A stretch of DNA of 64,000 nt from NCBI GenBank assembly GCA_040879985.1, contig JBBDJH010000002.1, forward strand, positions 124,001 to 188,000. Reading direction: 5' to 3'. Position numbers and translations under genes: made by a program. The notes under the pieces are model-generated. The model was given only the letters and a program-made list of their open reading frames with translations. It was not told the origin of the DNA and made no database searches. The stretch is from VRUE01 sp040879985 (lineage in GTDB: Bacteria > Actinomycetota > Thermoleophilia > Solirubrobacterales > 70-9). The first letter of the stretch is position 1. Each line of letters opens with the position of its first letter. Positions 15,682-25,032 of this stretch are shown here, one piece after another.

Positions 15682-17907
15682 ATGCTTCAGATCGAGCCCG
15701 ACAGCGCCGCCGCCCCGACCGAACCGGGCGCCGATCGCGCCGAGCGCCTGCTGGCGGACCTGAACGAGCCGCAGCGCCAGGCCGTCCGCCACGGCGAGGG
15801 CCCCTTGCTGGTCCTGGCCGGCGCCGGGTCGGGCAAGACCCGTGTGCTCACCCACCGGATCGCCTATCTGCTCGCCACCGGCCAGGCGCGGCCGGGCGAG
15901 ATCCTCGCGATCACCTTCACCAACAAGGCGGCGAACGAGATGCGCGAGCGGGTCGAGGCGCTGGTCGGCCGCTCGGCGAAGGCGATGTGGGTGACGACCT
16001 TCCACTCGGCCTGCGCGCGGATGCTGCGCGCCGACGCCGAGCGGCTCGGCTACTCGCGCAGTTTCACGATCTACGACGAGTCGGACTCGCTGCGGATGCT
16101 CAAACGCTGCATGGGGGAGCTGCACATCGACCCGAAACGCTACCCGCCGCGGGCGATCCGCGCGCAGATCTCCGGCGCCAAGAACCAGCTGGTCGACGCC
16201 GGCGCCTACGCGCAGGCCCAGGGCAGCGTCTTCGAGGAGACCGCGGCCGGCGTCTACACGCTCTACGAGAAGCGGATGCTGGCCGCCAATGCGATGGACT
16301 TCGACGACCTCCTGGTCCGCACGGTGAACGTGCTCGAGCTCTCCGAGGAGGCGCGCGAGCGCTGGCGCCGCACCTTCCGCCACGTCCTCGTCGACGAGTA
16401 CCAGGACACCAACCACGCCCAGTACCGGCTGCTGCAGCTGCTCACCTCCGCCCACGGCAACCTGATGGTCGTCGGCGACGAGGATCAGTCGATCTACGGC
16501 TTCAGGCACGCCGACATCCGCAACATCCTCGACTTCGAGCAGGACTTCCCCGAGGCGGACGTGGTCAAGCTCGAGCAGAACTACCGCTCGACGCAGACGA
16601 TCCTCTCGGCCGCCAACGCGGTCGTCGAGCGCAACCGCGAACGCCGCCCGAAGCAGCTCTGGACCGAGATCGTCGGCGGCGAGCCGCTGCAGCTGCGCGA
16701 GCTCTCCGACGAGCACGAGGAGGCGCGCTGGGTCGCGGGGGAGATCGAGCGGCTCGGCGAGGAGGAGGGAGTGCGGCGCGAGGACGTCGCGGTCTTCTAC
16801 CGGACCAACGCTATGAGTCGGGTCCTCGAGGACACGCTGGTCCGCTTCGAGCTGCCCTACCAGGTGATCGGCGGGACCAAGTTCTACGAACGGGCGGAGG
16901 TCAAGGACGCGGTCGCCTACCTCAGCCTGCTGGCCAATCCCGCCGACCAGGTCTCCTTCGCGCGGATCGTCAACTCGCCCCGCCGCGGAATCGGCGAGAC
17001 CAGCCAGGGCAGGCTCGCCGCGCACGCCAACAGCACCGGCCTGCCGATCTGGGAGGTCGCCGAACGGGTCGAGGAGGTCCCCGGCCTGGGCGCCGCCGCG
17101 ATCAAGGCGATCTCACGCTTCCACGAGACGGTCGAGGGCCTGCGTGCCCGGGCCGAGGAAGCGCCGGTCGCCGAGCTGCTCGAGGCGACCCTGCGCGAGA
17201 GCGGCTACCTCGAAGCGCTCGCCGCCGAGCGCACGATCGAGGCCGAGGGGAGGGCGGAGAACCTCGAGGAGCTGATCGGGGTCGCGGCCGAGTTCGACGC
17301 CAACCACGAGCTCGAGGGCGAGGGCGAGGCCACCGCGCTGGAGGAGTTCCTGCAGCAGATCTCGCTCTACACGCAGCAGGACGACCTGCGCGACGAGTCG
17401 GCGATCACGCTAATGACCCTGCACAACGCCAAGGGACTCGAGTACGAGACGGTCTTCGTGGTCGGCTGCGAGGACGGCGCCTTCCCGCACATGAAATCGC
17501 TCGAAGAGGGGGGCGAGGAGGAGGAGCGGCGCCTCTGCTACGTCGCAATCACCCGCGCCCGCAGCCGCCTCTACATGACCTGGACCCGCGAACGGCGACT
17601 CTTCGGGCGGGCCGAGCGCAACCTGCCCTCGCGCTTCGTCGACGAGCTGCCCGAGGAGCTGACCGAGCGCGGCTCGAGCGCCGTCGGCGCGGCGGGCTGG
17701 GGAGCGGCGTCGCAGCCGCAGGGCGTGAGCCCGGTCGATCCCGGCCCGGCGCTGGAGCTGCGCACCGGCGACGACGTCGTCCACGCCGGTTTCGGCGACG
17801 GCGTCGTCACCGCGGTCGAGCCCGGCGGCGTGGTCGTCGTCCGCTTCGCCGGCGACGGCAGCGAGCGCAAGCTGATGGCCGACTACGCGCCGGTCCGGAA
17901 GCGGTAG
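15682..17907 (+). CDS. pcrA: ATP-dependent DNA helicase PcrA/UvrD
   Basis: Superfamily 1A 3'-5' helicase for repair and removal of replication blocks, 741 aa. Motif Q/I is LNEPQRQAV...LAGAGSGKTRVLTHRIAYLL (Walker A near residue 50), Ia is AITFTNKAANEMRERV, II is VDEYQDTN, III is VGDEDQSIYGFRHA, IV is EQNYRSTQTIL, V is LMTLHNAKGLEYETVFVVGCEDG, VI is CYVAITRARSRLYM. The C-terminus ends in the Tudor-like RNA-polymerase-interacting module GDDVVHAGFGDGVVTAVEPGG, typical of PcrA. folD begins 3 nt downstream, so they are cotranscribed. Confidence 0.96.
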   Translation: MLQIEPDSAAAPTEPGADRAERLLADLNEPQRQAVRHGEGPLLVLAGAGSGKTRVLTHRIAYLLATGQARPGEILAITFTNKAANEMRERVEALVGRSAKAMWVTTFHSACARMLRADAERLGYSRSFTIYDESDSLRMLKRCMGELHIDPKRYPPRAIRAQISGAKNQLVDAGAYAQAQGSVFEETAAGVYTLYEKRMLAANAMDFDDLLVRTVNVLELSEEARERWRRTFRHVLVDEYQDTNHAQYRLLQLLTSAHGNLMVVGDEDQSIYGFRHADIRNILDFEQDFPEADVVKLEQNYRSTQTILSAANAVVERNRERRPKQLWTEIVGGEPLQLRELSDEHEEARWVAGEIERLGEEEGVRREDVAVFYRTNAMSRVLEDTLVRFELPYQVIGGTKFYERAEVKDAVAYLSLLANPADQVSFARIVNSPRRGIGETSQGRLAAHANSTGLPIWEVAERVEEVPGLGAAAIKAISRFHETVEGLRARAEEAPVAELLEATLRESGYLEALAAERTIEAEGRAENLEELIGVAAEFDANHELEGEGEATALEEFLQQISLYTQQDDLRDESAITLMTLHNAKGLEYETVFVVGCEDGAFPHMKSLEEGGEEEERRLCYVAITRARSRLYMTWTRERRLFGRAERNLPSRFVDELPEELTERGSSAVGAAGWGAASQPQGVSPVDPGPALELRTGDDVVHAGFGDGVVTAVEPGGVVVVRFAGDGSERKLMADYAPVRKR

Positions 17908-17910
17908 GCG

Positions 17911-18759
17911 ATGGCGGCGCGCACGATCGACGGCAAGGCGGTGGCCGCGGGGGTGCGCGAGCGGGTGCGAGCCGAGGTCGCCGAGCTGGTCGCCGGGGGC
18001 GCGCCGCCGCCCGCCCTGGCGACTGTGCTGGTCGGCGAGGACCCGGCCTCGCAGATCTACGTCCGCAACAAGCACCGGGCCTGCGAGGAGGCCGGGATCC
18101 GCTCGCTTCACCACGAGCTGCCGGCCACCGCGAGCGAGGACGAGCTGCTCGATCTCGTCGTCGGGCTCGGCTTCGACGAGGGGGTCGACGGCATCCTCGT
18201 GCAGCTGCCGGTGCCGGAGCAGATCGACCCCGACCGGATCGTCGCCGCGATCGACCCGGCCAAGGACGTCGACGGCCTGACCCCGACCAACGCCGGGCTG
18301 CTCGCCCACGGGATGCCCGGCCTGGTGCCCTGCACGCCCGCCGGGGTGATCGAGCTGCTGCGCCACGAGGGGGTCGAGCTGGAGGGGGCCGAAGCCGTCG
18401 TCGTCGGCCGCTCGAAGCTGGTCGGCGTGCCGGTGGCGCGGCTGCTGCTCGGCGCCGACGCGACCGTCACCGTCTGCCACTCGCGCAGCCGCGACCTCGA
18501 CGCCGTCTGCCGTCGCGCCGACGTGCTCGTCGCCGCGGTCGGCGTGCCGCGGCTGCTCGGCGAGGCGGCGGTCAAGCCGGGCGCCGTGGTGATCGACGTC
18601 GGCATGAACCGTGCCGAGGAGGGCCTCTGCGGCGACGTCGATTTCGAGGCGGTTGCCCCGGTCGCCGCGGCGATCACGCCGGTGCCCGGCGGGGTCGGCC
18701 CGATGACGATCGCGATGCTGCTCGTCAATACTCTGGCTGCCGCCCGAGCCCGGGTGTAG
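17911..18759 (+). CDS. folD: Methylenetetrahydrofolate dehydrogenase/cyclohydrolase
   Basis: Bifunctional folate enzyme interconverting 5,10-methylene- and 10-formyl-THF with NADP, 282 aa (standard length). The catalytic Lys is in SQIYVRNKHRACEEAGI. Family signatures are GILVQLPVPEQID, KDVDGLTPTNAGLL, the nucleotide site VVVGRSKLVGVPVARLL and the C-terminal TPVPGGVGPMTIAMLL. It follows pcrA by 3 nt. Confidence 0.95.
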   Translation: MAARTIDGKAVAAGVRERVRAEVAELVAGGAPPPALATVLVGEDPASQIYVRNKHRACEEAGIRSLHHELPATASEDELLDLVVGLGFDEGVDGILVQLPVPEQIDPDRIVAAIDPAKDVDGLTPTNAGLLAHGMPGLVPCTPAGVIELLRHEGVELEGAEAVVVGRSKLVGVPVARLLLGADATVTVCHSRSRDLDAVCRRADVLVAAVGVPRLLGEAAVKPGAVVIDVGMNRAEEGLCGDVDFEAVAPVAAAITPVPGGVGPMTIAMLLVNTLAAARARV

Positions 18760-18797
18760 GGTCGGCGCAGACCCCCAAACCCCTCGGAGGGATGCAG

Positions 18798-19397
18798 ATG
18801 CAAGCAGACAACCTGAGCACCGGCGAGAAGGTCTCCGCGGCCTCCGCGATCCTGCTCTTCGTTTTCATGTTCTTCGACTGGTTCGGAGTCGAGATCTCCG
18901 GCGTCCCCGGCTTCTCCGGCGACGTCTCCGGCAGCGGCGGCAGCGCCTGGGACGCCCTCGACGTGATCCCGCTCATCCTCATGCTGGCGATCGTCGTCGC
19001 GCTCGCCGTCGCCGTGATCCGCCTCACCGACGCCGACATCGAGCTGCCGGTCTCGATGAACTCGATCGTCGCCGCGCTCGGCGGCCTGGCCGTGCTGCTG
19101 ATTCTCTACCGGATCGCCTTCCCGCCGGATTTCGGCTCCTTCGGCGGCGTCACGGTCGACGCGACCCGAGAGTTGGGCATCTTCCTCGGCCTGCTCGCCG
19201 CGGCCGGGATCGCCTACGGCGGCTACAGCGCGATGCGCGAGGAAGGGGCCAGCTTCGGCGACTCCGCCGACCGCCTCGGTGGCGGCGGCGGACGGGGCCC
19301 GCAGCCCCCGGCAGGCGGCGCACCGCCGCCACCGCCTCCGGCCCCGCCAGCCTCGCAGCAGCCACCTCCGCCTCCGCCGCCACCACCGTCAAGCTGA
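18798..19397 (+). CDS. Four-helix membrane protein with proline-rich tail
   Basis: 199-aa integral membrane protein, family not recognised. Hydrophobic segments: SAILLFVFMFFDWFG, VIPLILMLAIVVALAVAVI, IVAALGGLAVLLILYRIAF, LGIFLGLLAAAGIAYGGY. The last about 40 residues are a Gly stretch followed by a low-complexity proline tail, presumably cytoplasmic and disordered. I prefer the second ATG (18798): GGAGG at 18786-18790 sits 7 nt before it, while the first ATG (18792) is too close to that Shine-Dalgarno. It is one of the few genes here with an obvious ribosome binding site. Confidence 0.82.
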   Translation: MQADNLSTGEKVSAASAILLFVFMFFDWFGVEISGVPGFSGDVSGSGGSAWDALDVIPLILMLAIVVALAVAVIRLTDADIELPVSMNSIVAALGGLAVLLILYRIAFPPDFGSFGGVTVDATRELGIFLGLLAAAGIAYGGYSAMREEGASFGDSADRLGGGGGRGPQPPAGGAPPPPPPAPPASQQPPPPPPPPPSS

Positions 19398-19421
19398 TCG
19401 GCCCCGACGGTTCCAGACCAA

Positions 19422-19507
19422 GTAGGGCTAGGACGCAGCGAGGCCGTCAAGGGGAGCGCACTTCTAGTGCGTGACCCGCAGGCGGCCGACTGAGGACAAC
19501 GCCCTAC
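19422..19507. terminator. Hairpins between the convergent membrane-protein and GMC genes
   Basis: Inner hairpin GCGCAC-TTCTA-GTGCGT at 19456-19472. An outer 7-nt pair, GTAGGGC (19422-19428) with GCCCTAC (19501-19507), has an arm that contains the stop codon of the GMC gene. It is probably a bidirectional terminator and could be an eroded relative of the variable-arm repeats. Confidence 0.35.
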
Positions 19508-21399
19508 GCCGGTCTGGGGCCGTCGGCCACTTCGGCGGCGACTCTCTTTGCAAAGGCGATGATCGTCATCATCGGGTTGACGCCGACGGCGCTCGGGAAG
19601 AGCGAGGCGTCGGCGACGTGGAGCCCGCGGACGCCGTGGACCGAGCCGTCGCCGGCGCAGACGCCCTCGCCGGACGGCGCGATCCGCGCCGTCCCCTGCG
19701 GGTGAAAGGCCTCCAGCCGTAGCTCGGACGGCTTGAAGCGGGTCGCCTCGAAGGCCGCGACCTCGCCGGGTCGCAGCACCTGGGCGCGGCCGATATTGGG
19801 GTAGACCTCGCTGGCTCCGGCGGCGAAGTGGACCTCGGCGGCGCGGGCGATGCCGAAGACGATCCGCTGCGCGTCCTCGTCGCTGAGCTTGTAGCGGGCG
19901 CGGATCGAGCCGTCCCCGGCGATCCCGACGCGTCCGCTGGACTCGTCGCAGAGCTGCACGCCGATCGAGCTGACGTGGTCGAAGTCGAGGATCGCCTGCT
20001 GGTGCTCACGCCCCGAGCCGCGCAGCCAGGCGCCGCCGAAGGGCAGCGGCGTGAAGGTCGCCTCGAGCAGCAGTCGCTCGGGCTCCCACTCGTCGACGTA
20101 GTAGCTCTGCATCACGCCCTCCCAACCGCGCACCTCCTCCTCGTAGCGGGCGCCGACCCAGCAGGCCGGGTGGACGTGGAGGTTGCGTCCCACCTGATCG
20201 CCGCCGAGGCCGGAGCGAAGCAACAGCTCCGGCGTGCCCAGCGCGCCGCCGGCGACGATCGTCGCGCGGCGGGCGCGCACCGTGTAGGGGCGGCGATCGC
20301 CGTTACCCGCCGCGGGCGCCGCCGCTGCGCACTCGACCCCAACGGCGCGGCCGTCCTCGACGAGGATGCGGCGCGCCTCGACGCCGGTCCGCAGGCGGGC
20401 GCCGGCGGCAACCGCGCGGGGCACGTAGCTGACGTGCATGCCCCGCTTGGCGTCGATCCGGCAGCCGTAGGGGCAGGAGCTGCACTGGACGCAGTCGCCG
20501 GCGTTGCGCGCGATCGGCCCGCCGCTGGCGCCGATCGCCGCTGCGCCCTCCAACGCCAGCTGGCCGTTGCGGCCCATCCGCTCCGGGTCGAGCGGCGTCA
20601 CCCGCAGGAACTCCTCCGCCTCGGCGAAGTCGGGATCGAGCCGCCCGGTCCACTCGACCCCGTAGCGCTCGCGCCAGTGCTCCAGCACGTCGGCCGGGGC
20701 GCGGAAGCAGGTCCCCGAGTTGATCACGGTCGTGCCGCCGACCGCCTTCGCGACCGGCACCGGGATCGGCGGCCGGCCCTCGGCGATCGTCAGCCCGCCG
20801 TCGCGGTACAGCGAGGCGATCGCCTCGAGCGGGTCCTCGGGATAGCTGTCGCGGTCGTAGCTCTGCCCCGCCTCGAGCACGATCACGTCGAGCCCGGCCT
20901 CGGCGAGGGTCGCCGCGGCAACGGCGCCGCCGGCGCCCGAGCCGACGATTACGACGTCGCATTCCTCACCCTCGCCGGCCGGCTCGAGGTCGCCCAGCGG
21001 CCCGGCCGGCTCGGGCGCCGGACCGCCGGCGACCCGGCAACTGACCTCGAGGCCCAGCCGCCCTTCGACCCGGGGGTCGATCGCGTAGCCGAGCGTGGTG
21101 AAGGTCTTGGCCATCAGCAGCAGCTCGTGGTGGAGCCCGAACCGGGAGCCCTCCATGCGCTGCAGGAAGTCCTCGCGCGCCGCCGCGTCGAGGCGGCTGA
21201 AGCGCCAGGGGAAGGGCAGCCACTCGAACGCCCGCAGGCCGAGCCGGACCCGGGTCAGGACGCGCGGAGAAAGGGAGGTGAGGAACCTGCCGACCGGGCC
21301 GGCGACGTCGACCTCACGCTCGGCCGCCGGCAGACCGTCGAGGGCGGGCGCCATCGCCTCGCAGATCGCGCTGAGCGTGCGTTGCTCGGTGGCCGACAA
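19504..21399 (-). CDS. GMC-family oxidoreductase
   Basis: FAD-dependent alcohol oxidase or dehydrogenase, 631 aa. Residues 1-135 form a helical N-terminal region like that fused to long-chain alcohol or sugar dehydrogenases. The FAD-binding GSGAGGAVAAATLAEAGLDVIVLEAG begins near residue 152. GGTTVINSGTCFRAP is the FAD/substrate loop and the C-terminal GMC signature is ADASLFPSAVGVNPMMTIIAFAKR. A four-cysteine cluster (CVQCSSCPYGC) in the middle could bind a metal or an Fe-S centre. The substrate is unknown. The stop lies in a hairpin arm. A small membrane protein gene lies 15 nt upstream and may be cotranscribed. Confidence 0.88.
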   Translation of the reverse strand: MSATEQRTLSAICEAMAPALDGLPAAEREVDVAGPVGRFLTSLSPRVLTRVRLGLRAFEWLPFPWRFSRLDAAAREDFLQRMEGSRFGLHHELLLMAKTFTTLGYAIDPRVEGRLGLEVSCRVAGGPAPEPAGPLGDLEPAGEGEECDVVIVGSGAGGAVAAATLAEAGLDVIVLEAGQSYDRDSYPEDPLEAIASLYRDGGLTIAEGRPPIPVPVAKAVGGTTVINSGTCFRAPADVLEHWRERYGVEWTGRLDPDFAEAEEFLRVTPLDPERMGRNGQLALEGAAAIGASGGPIARNAGDCVQCSSCPYGCRIDAKRGMHVSYVPRAVAAGARLRTGVEARRILVEDGRAVGVECAAAAPAAGNGDRRPYTVRARRATIVAGGALGTPELLLRSGLGGDQVGRNLHVHPACWVGARYEEEVRGWEGVMQSYYVDEWEPERLLLEATFTPLPFGGAWLRGSGREHQQAILDFDHVSSIGVQLCDESSGRVGIAGDGSIRARYKLSDEDAQRIVFGIARAAEVHFAAGASEVYPNIGRAQVLRPGEVAAFEATRFKPSELRLEAFHPQGTARIAPSGEGVCAGDGSVHGVRGLHVADASLFPSAVGVNPMMTIIAFAKRVAAEVADGPRPA

Positions 21400-21414
21400 C
21401 CCCGGCGGGCGCTT

Positions 21415-21858
21415 TCAGCCGGGGGCTGCGTGTCGTTCGACCCGGCCGCTGAGAGACCAGAGCCAGAGCGCCGCCAGGGAGAGGAAGCCGTCGACCAGGA
21501 AGTTGAGCAGGTAGATGAAGACGTCCTGGTCGAAGAGGAAGAAGCCGAGCGAGGCCAGCGACGAGGCCGTCTTGCCCGCGGCGAGGACGAGCAGCAGCGG
21601 CCGGTAGCGGACCACGTCGGCCTGGGCAACCAGGCAGATGCCGGTGATCGCGACCATGTAGGCGAAGGCGAGGGCGAGCCAGAGCTGCGCTTCGCCGTGC
21701 GCGGCCGGCGTGAAGTCGCCGAACCACTCGCCGAAGTCGGTGATCGTGTCCAGCACGCCGTTGGGGACGGCGATGAAGAGGATGCCGACGACGGCGAAGC
21801 TTGCCGCGAGCAGGCGCAGGTTGAGGACGACGAATCGCTCGGCTTTCTCTCCCCGCAT
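21415..21858 (-). CDS. Small integral membrane protein
   Basis: 147-aa protein with about four hydrophobic helices (LLAASFAVVGILFIAVPNGVL, LWLALAFAYMVAITGICLVA, LLLVLAAGKTASSLASLGFFLF, FIYLLNFLVDGFLSLAALWLW). Family not recognised. It ends 15 nt before the GMC oxidoreductase gene on the same strand, so they may form an operon and the protein could anchor or serve electron transfer for that enzyme; this is inference from position only. The ATG at 21858 has TATTGT 10 nt upstream. Confidence 0.78.
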   Translation of the reverse strand: MRGEKAERFVVLNLRLLAASFAVVGILFIAVPNGVLDTITDFGEWFGDFTPAAHGEAQLWLALAFAYMVAITGICLVAQADVVRYRPLLLVLAAGKTASSLASLGFFLFDQDVFIYLLNFLVDGFLSLAALWLWSLSGRVERHAAPG

Positions 21859-21868
21859 CTGCGCGCGA

Positions 21869-21874
21869 ACAATA
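21869..21874 (-). promoter_or_regulatory. -10 element of the small membrane protein/GMC operon
   Basis: TATTGT on the minus strand, ending 10 nt before the ATG at 21858. Confidence 0.35.
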
Positions 21875-21902
21875 CTGGCTGGGCAGCCAGGGCGAAGCCT
21901 CT

Positions 21903-21908
21903 TAGAAT
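21903..21908 (+). promoter_or_regulatory. -10 element of the gatCAB-ndh operon
   Basis: TAGAAT ends 7 nt before the gatC GTG; predicted leaderless. The divergent promoter at 21869-21874 is within 30 nt. Confidence 0.45.
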
Positions 21909-21915
21909 CCGCGAC

Positions 21916-22206
21916 GTGATCGAGCGAGAGCAAGTCCTCCATGTCGCCAAACTTGCGCGTCTGCGCTTGAGTGAGATCGAAATCGAGAAGATGGCGGGCG
22001 AGCTGTCCGGCATTCTCGAGCACGTCGATCGGATTGGTGAGTTGGACCTCGAGGGTGTCGCGCCGACTTCGCATGTGGTCGAGCTGGAAAACGTATTGCG
22101 GCCGGACGAGCCACGCGAGAGCTGGCCACGGGATGCGGTGCTCGCCCAAGCCCCTGACCCGGCTGACGGCGCATTTCGCGTCCCCTCTCCTCAGGCTGAG
22201 GGCTGA
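21916..22206 (+). CDS. gatC: Asp/Glu-tRNA amidotransferase subunit C
   Basis: Small subunit (96 aa) that stabilises GatA and bridges it to GatB in the amidotransferase converting Glu-tRNA(Gln), and possibly Asp-tRNA(Asn), to the amide forms. The family pattern is VLHVAKLARLRLSEIEIEKMAGELSGILEHVDRIGELDLEGVAPTSHV and the C-terminal LRPDEPRESWPRDAVLAQAP. GTG start with TAGAAT upstream; the TGA overlaps the gatA ATG (TGATG). Confidence 0.94.
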   Translation: MIEREQVLHVAKLARLRLSEIEIEKMAGELSGILEHVDRIGELDLEGVAPTSHVVELENVLRPDEPRESWPRDAVLAQAPDPADGAFRVPSPQAEG

Positions 22207-23615
22207 TGGCGGAGTTGCTCGAGCTGAGCGTCGCCGAGGCGGCGCGCCGGATCGCGGCCGGCGACGTCTCGCGCAGCGAGTACTTCGAGGCATGGCGCGA
22301 GGCCGCCGCGGGCGACGAGCTCAACGCCTACCTGTGGCGGGCCGAGCAGGGGACGGGGGAGGGCGACGGGGCGCTCGGCGGGATCCCCGTCGCGATCAAG
22401 GACCTGTTCTGCACCGAGGGGATCGAGACCACGGCCGGGTCGCGGATCCTCGCGGGGCACCGGCCGCTCTACACGGCCACCGCGGTGCGCCGGCTCGGCG
22501 AGGCCGGCGCCGGCATCCTCGGCAAGACCAACATGGACGAGTTCGCGATGGGCTCCTCGAACGAGAACTCGGCTTACGGGCCGGTGCGCAACCCGCGCGA
22601 TCGCGAGCGGGTTCCGGGCGGCTCGTCGGGCGGCTCGGCGGCGGTCGTCGCGGGCGGCCTCGCCCCCTGCGCGATCGGCACCGATACCGGCGGCTCGATC
22701 CGCCAGCCCGCCTCGCTCTGCGGGATCGTCGGCCTCAAGCCGACCTACGGCGCGATCTCCCGCTACGGGATGATCGCCTTCGCCTCCTCGCTCGACCAGT
22801 GCGGCCCGCTCACCCGCGACGTCACCGACGCGGCCCTGCTGCTCGGCGCGATGCAGGGGCGGGACCCCTGCGACTCGACCTCGGTCGGGATCGAGGGCGG
22901 GGTGGAGGCGCCCTCCCGCGAGGACCTCAAGGGCCTGCGCTTCGCGGTCCCCGCCGAGCTCGCCCACGATGCGATCGAGCCCGGCGTCCGGGCGGTCTTC
23001 GAGGCGACCTTGAAGCGGATCGAGGATCTCGGCGGCGAGGTCGCCGAGGCCTCGCTGCCCCACGCCGAGCACGGCATCTCCGCCTACTACGTGATCGCGC
23101 CGGCGGAGGCGTCCTCGAACCTCGCCCGCTACGACGGCGTCCGCTACGGGATCCGCGCCGAGGGCGCCGCTGACGTGGTCGAGATGTACGAATCGACCCG
23201 CGCGGCCGGCTTCGGCGACGAGGTCAAGCGGCGGATCATGCTCGGCACCTACGCCCTCTCCTCGGGCTACTACGACGCCTACTACGGGCGCGCCCAGAAG
23301 GTGCGCACGAAGATCGCCGAGGACTTCGCCGCGGCCTTCGGTCGCTTCGACTTCGTCGTCACCCCGACCTCGCCCTCGGTCGCCTTCGGCCTCGGGGAGA
23401 AGACGGACGACCCGCTGGCGATGTACATGAACGACTTCTTCACCGTGCCGATGAGCCTCGCCGGCATCCCGGCGATCTCGATCCCGGCCGGGCTCGCCGA
23501 GCCGGAGGGCGGCGGCCCGCAGCTGCCGGTCGGCTTCCAGATCGCCGCCCCGGCCTTCGCCGAGCAGCGGCTGCTCGACGCCGCCTACGCGCTGGAGCGG
23601 GCGATCGATGGCTGA
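22206..23615 (+). CDS. gatA: Asp/Glu-tRNA amidotransferase subunit A
   Basis: Glutaminase subunit, 469 aa, amidase-signature family. The catalytic Lys is in GIPVAIKDLFCT. The Ser-cisSer-Lys signature region is VPGGSSGGSAAVVAGGLAPCAIGTDTGGSIRQPAS, followed by GLKPTYGAISRYGMIAFASSLDQCGP. It overlaps gatC by one base and gatB by 8 nt, so the subunits are translationally coupled. Confidence 0.96.
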   Translation: MAELLELSVAEAARRIAAGDVSRSEYFEAWREAAAGDELNAYLWRAEQGTGEGDGALGGIPVAIKDLFCTEGIETTAGSRILAGHRPLYTATAVRRLGEAGAGILGKTNMDEFAMGSSNENSAYGPVRNPRDRERVPGGSSGGSAAVVAGGLAPCAIGTDTGGSIRQPASLCGIVGLKPTYGAISRYGMIAFASSLDQCGPLTRDVTDAALLLGAMQGRDPCDSTSVGIEGGVEAPSREDLKGLRFAVPAELAHDAIEPGVRAVFEATLKRIEDLGGEVAEASLPHAEHGISAYYVIAPAEASSNLARYDGVRYGIRAEGAADVVEMYESTRAAGFGDEVKRRIMLGTYALSSGYYDAYYGRAQKVRTKIAEDFAAAFGRFDFVVTPTSPSVAFGLGEKTDDPLAMYMNDFFTVPMSLAGIPAISIPAGLAEPEGGGPQLPVGFQIAAPAFAEQRLLDAAYALERAIDG

Positions 23616-25032
23616 TCTCGAAGCCGTCATCGGGCTGGAGATCCACGTCCAGCTGGCGACCAGGACGAAGATGTTCTGCGCCTGCGAGCTCTCCTTCGGC
23701 GACGAGCCGAACGTCCACACCTGCCCGGTCTGCCTCGCCCACCCCGGGGTGCTGCCGGCGCCCAACGAAGAGGCGATCCGCTACGCCTTGAAGATCGCCG
23801 CGGCGCTGGAGTGCGGGGTGGCCGCTCGCTCGATCTTCCACCGCAAGAACTACTTCTATCCCGACAATTCCAAGGCCTACCAGATCAGCCAGTACGACGA
23901 GCCGCTTGCGGTCAACGGGGGGCTCGGCGGGATCCGCATCCACCGCGCCCACCTCGAGGAGGACGCGGCGAAGACGATCCACCTCGGCGAGTCCGGCCGC
24001 ATCCACGGCTCCGGCGCCTCGCTGGTCGACTTCAACCGCGGCGGCACCCCGCTGGTCGAGATCGTCACCGAGCCCGACCTGCGCAGCGCCGCCGAGGCCG
24101 GCGCCTGGGCGCGGCTGCTGCGCACCACGGTCCGCCAGCTCGGGGTCTCCGACGTCAACATGGAGGAGGGCAGCCTGCGGGTCGACGCGAACGTCTCGGT
24201 GCGGCCGGCGGGCAGCGAGGCGCTGGGCACGAAGACCGAGCTGAAGAACATGAACAGCTTCCGCTTCCTCGAACGCGGCGTCGAAGCCGAGCTGGCCCGG
24301 CAGCGCGAGCTGATCGAGGCGGGGGGGAGGGTCGAGCAGGAGACGCTTCACTTCCACCCCGAGGACGGCACCCTGCATCCGCTGCGCTCCAAGGAGGAGG
24401 CGCACGACTACCGCTACCTGCCCGAGCCCGACCTGGTGCCGCTGGCGCCGACCGAGGCGATGCTGCGCGAGGCGCGCGAGTCGCTGCCGGAGCTGCCCGA
24501 GGCGCGGATGCGGCGCTACGAGGTCGAGCTCGGGCTCTCGGCCGAGAACGCGACCCAGCTCGCCGCGGATCCCGACGAGGCCGCCTACTTCGAAGCGGTC
24601 TGCGAGCTGGCGCCCGCGGCCGAGGCCCAGGTGGTCGCCAACTGGGTCACCGGCGAGCTGGCCGCGGCGCTGCGCCAGGCCGAGGCGGGGGAGGCGGTCG
24701 AGCCCGCGGCGCTGGCCGCGCTGGTCGGCCTGGTCGGCGAGAGGAAGATCTCGCACAGCAGCGGTAAGCAGGTGCTGGCGACCCTGGTCGCCGAAGGCGG
24801 CGACCCGGAGGCGATCGTCGAGCGCGACGGCCTCGCCCAGATCTCCGACAGCGGCGAGCTCGACTCGATCGTCGCCGCCGCGGTCGAGGCCAACCCCGAG
24901 GCCGCCGAGCAGATCCGCGGCGGCAACGGCAAGGCGATCGGCGCGATCGTCGGCGCCGTGATGAAGCAGACCAAGGGCCGCGCCGACGGCGGCGAGGTAA
25001 CCCGCCTGATCCACAAAAAGCTTGGCGTCTGA
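23608..25032 (+). CDS. gatB: Asp/Glu-tRNA amidotransferase subunit B
   Basis: tRNA-binding and transamidation subunit, 474 aa. Signatures are VIGLEIHVQLATRTKMFC, CPVCLAHPGVLP, DFNRGGTPLVEIVTEPD, VNMEEGSLRVDANVS and the C-terminal YqeY-like tail (GGNGKAIGAIVGAVMKQTKG). Cys residues in CACELSF and TCPVC fit the zinc site. The stop overlaps the ndh start as TGATG. Confidence 0.96.
   Translation: MADLEAVIGLEIHVQLATRTKMFCACELSFGDEPNVHTCPVCLAHPGVLPAPNEEAIRYALKIAAALECGVAARSIFHRKNYFYPDNSKAYQISQYDEPLAVNGGLGGIRIHRAHLEEDAAKTIHLGESGRIHGSGASLVDFNRGGTPLVEIVTEPDLRSAAEAGAWARLLRTTVRQLGVSDVNMEEGSLRVDANVSVRPAGSEALGTKTELKNMNSFRFLERGVEAELARQRELIEAGGRVEQETLHFHPEDGTLHPLRSKEEAHDYRYLPEPDLVPLAPTEAMLREARESLPELPEARMRRYEVELGLSAENATQLAADPDEAAYFEAVCELAPAAEAQVVANWVTGELAAALRQAEAGEAVEPAALAALVGLVGERKISHSSGKQVLATLVAEGGDPEAIVERDGLAQISDSGELDSIVAAAVEANPEAAEQIRGGNGKAIGAIVGAVMKQTKGRADGGEVTRLIHKKLGV

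Noticed and set aside
15987..18480. Very long frames antisense or out of frame to pcrA/folD and to other genes (for example 1136 codons from 15987)
   Set aside because: Arg/Ala/Gly-rich translations typical of GC-rich shadow frames; the true frames encode complete known enzymes.
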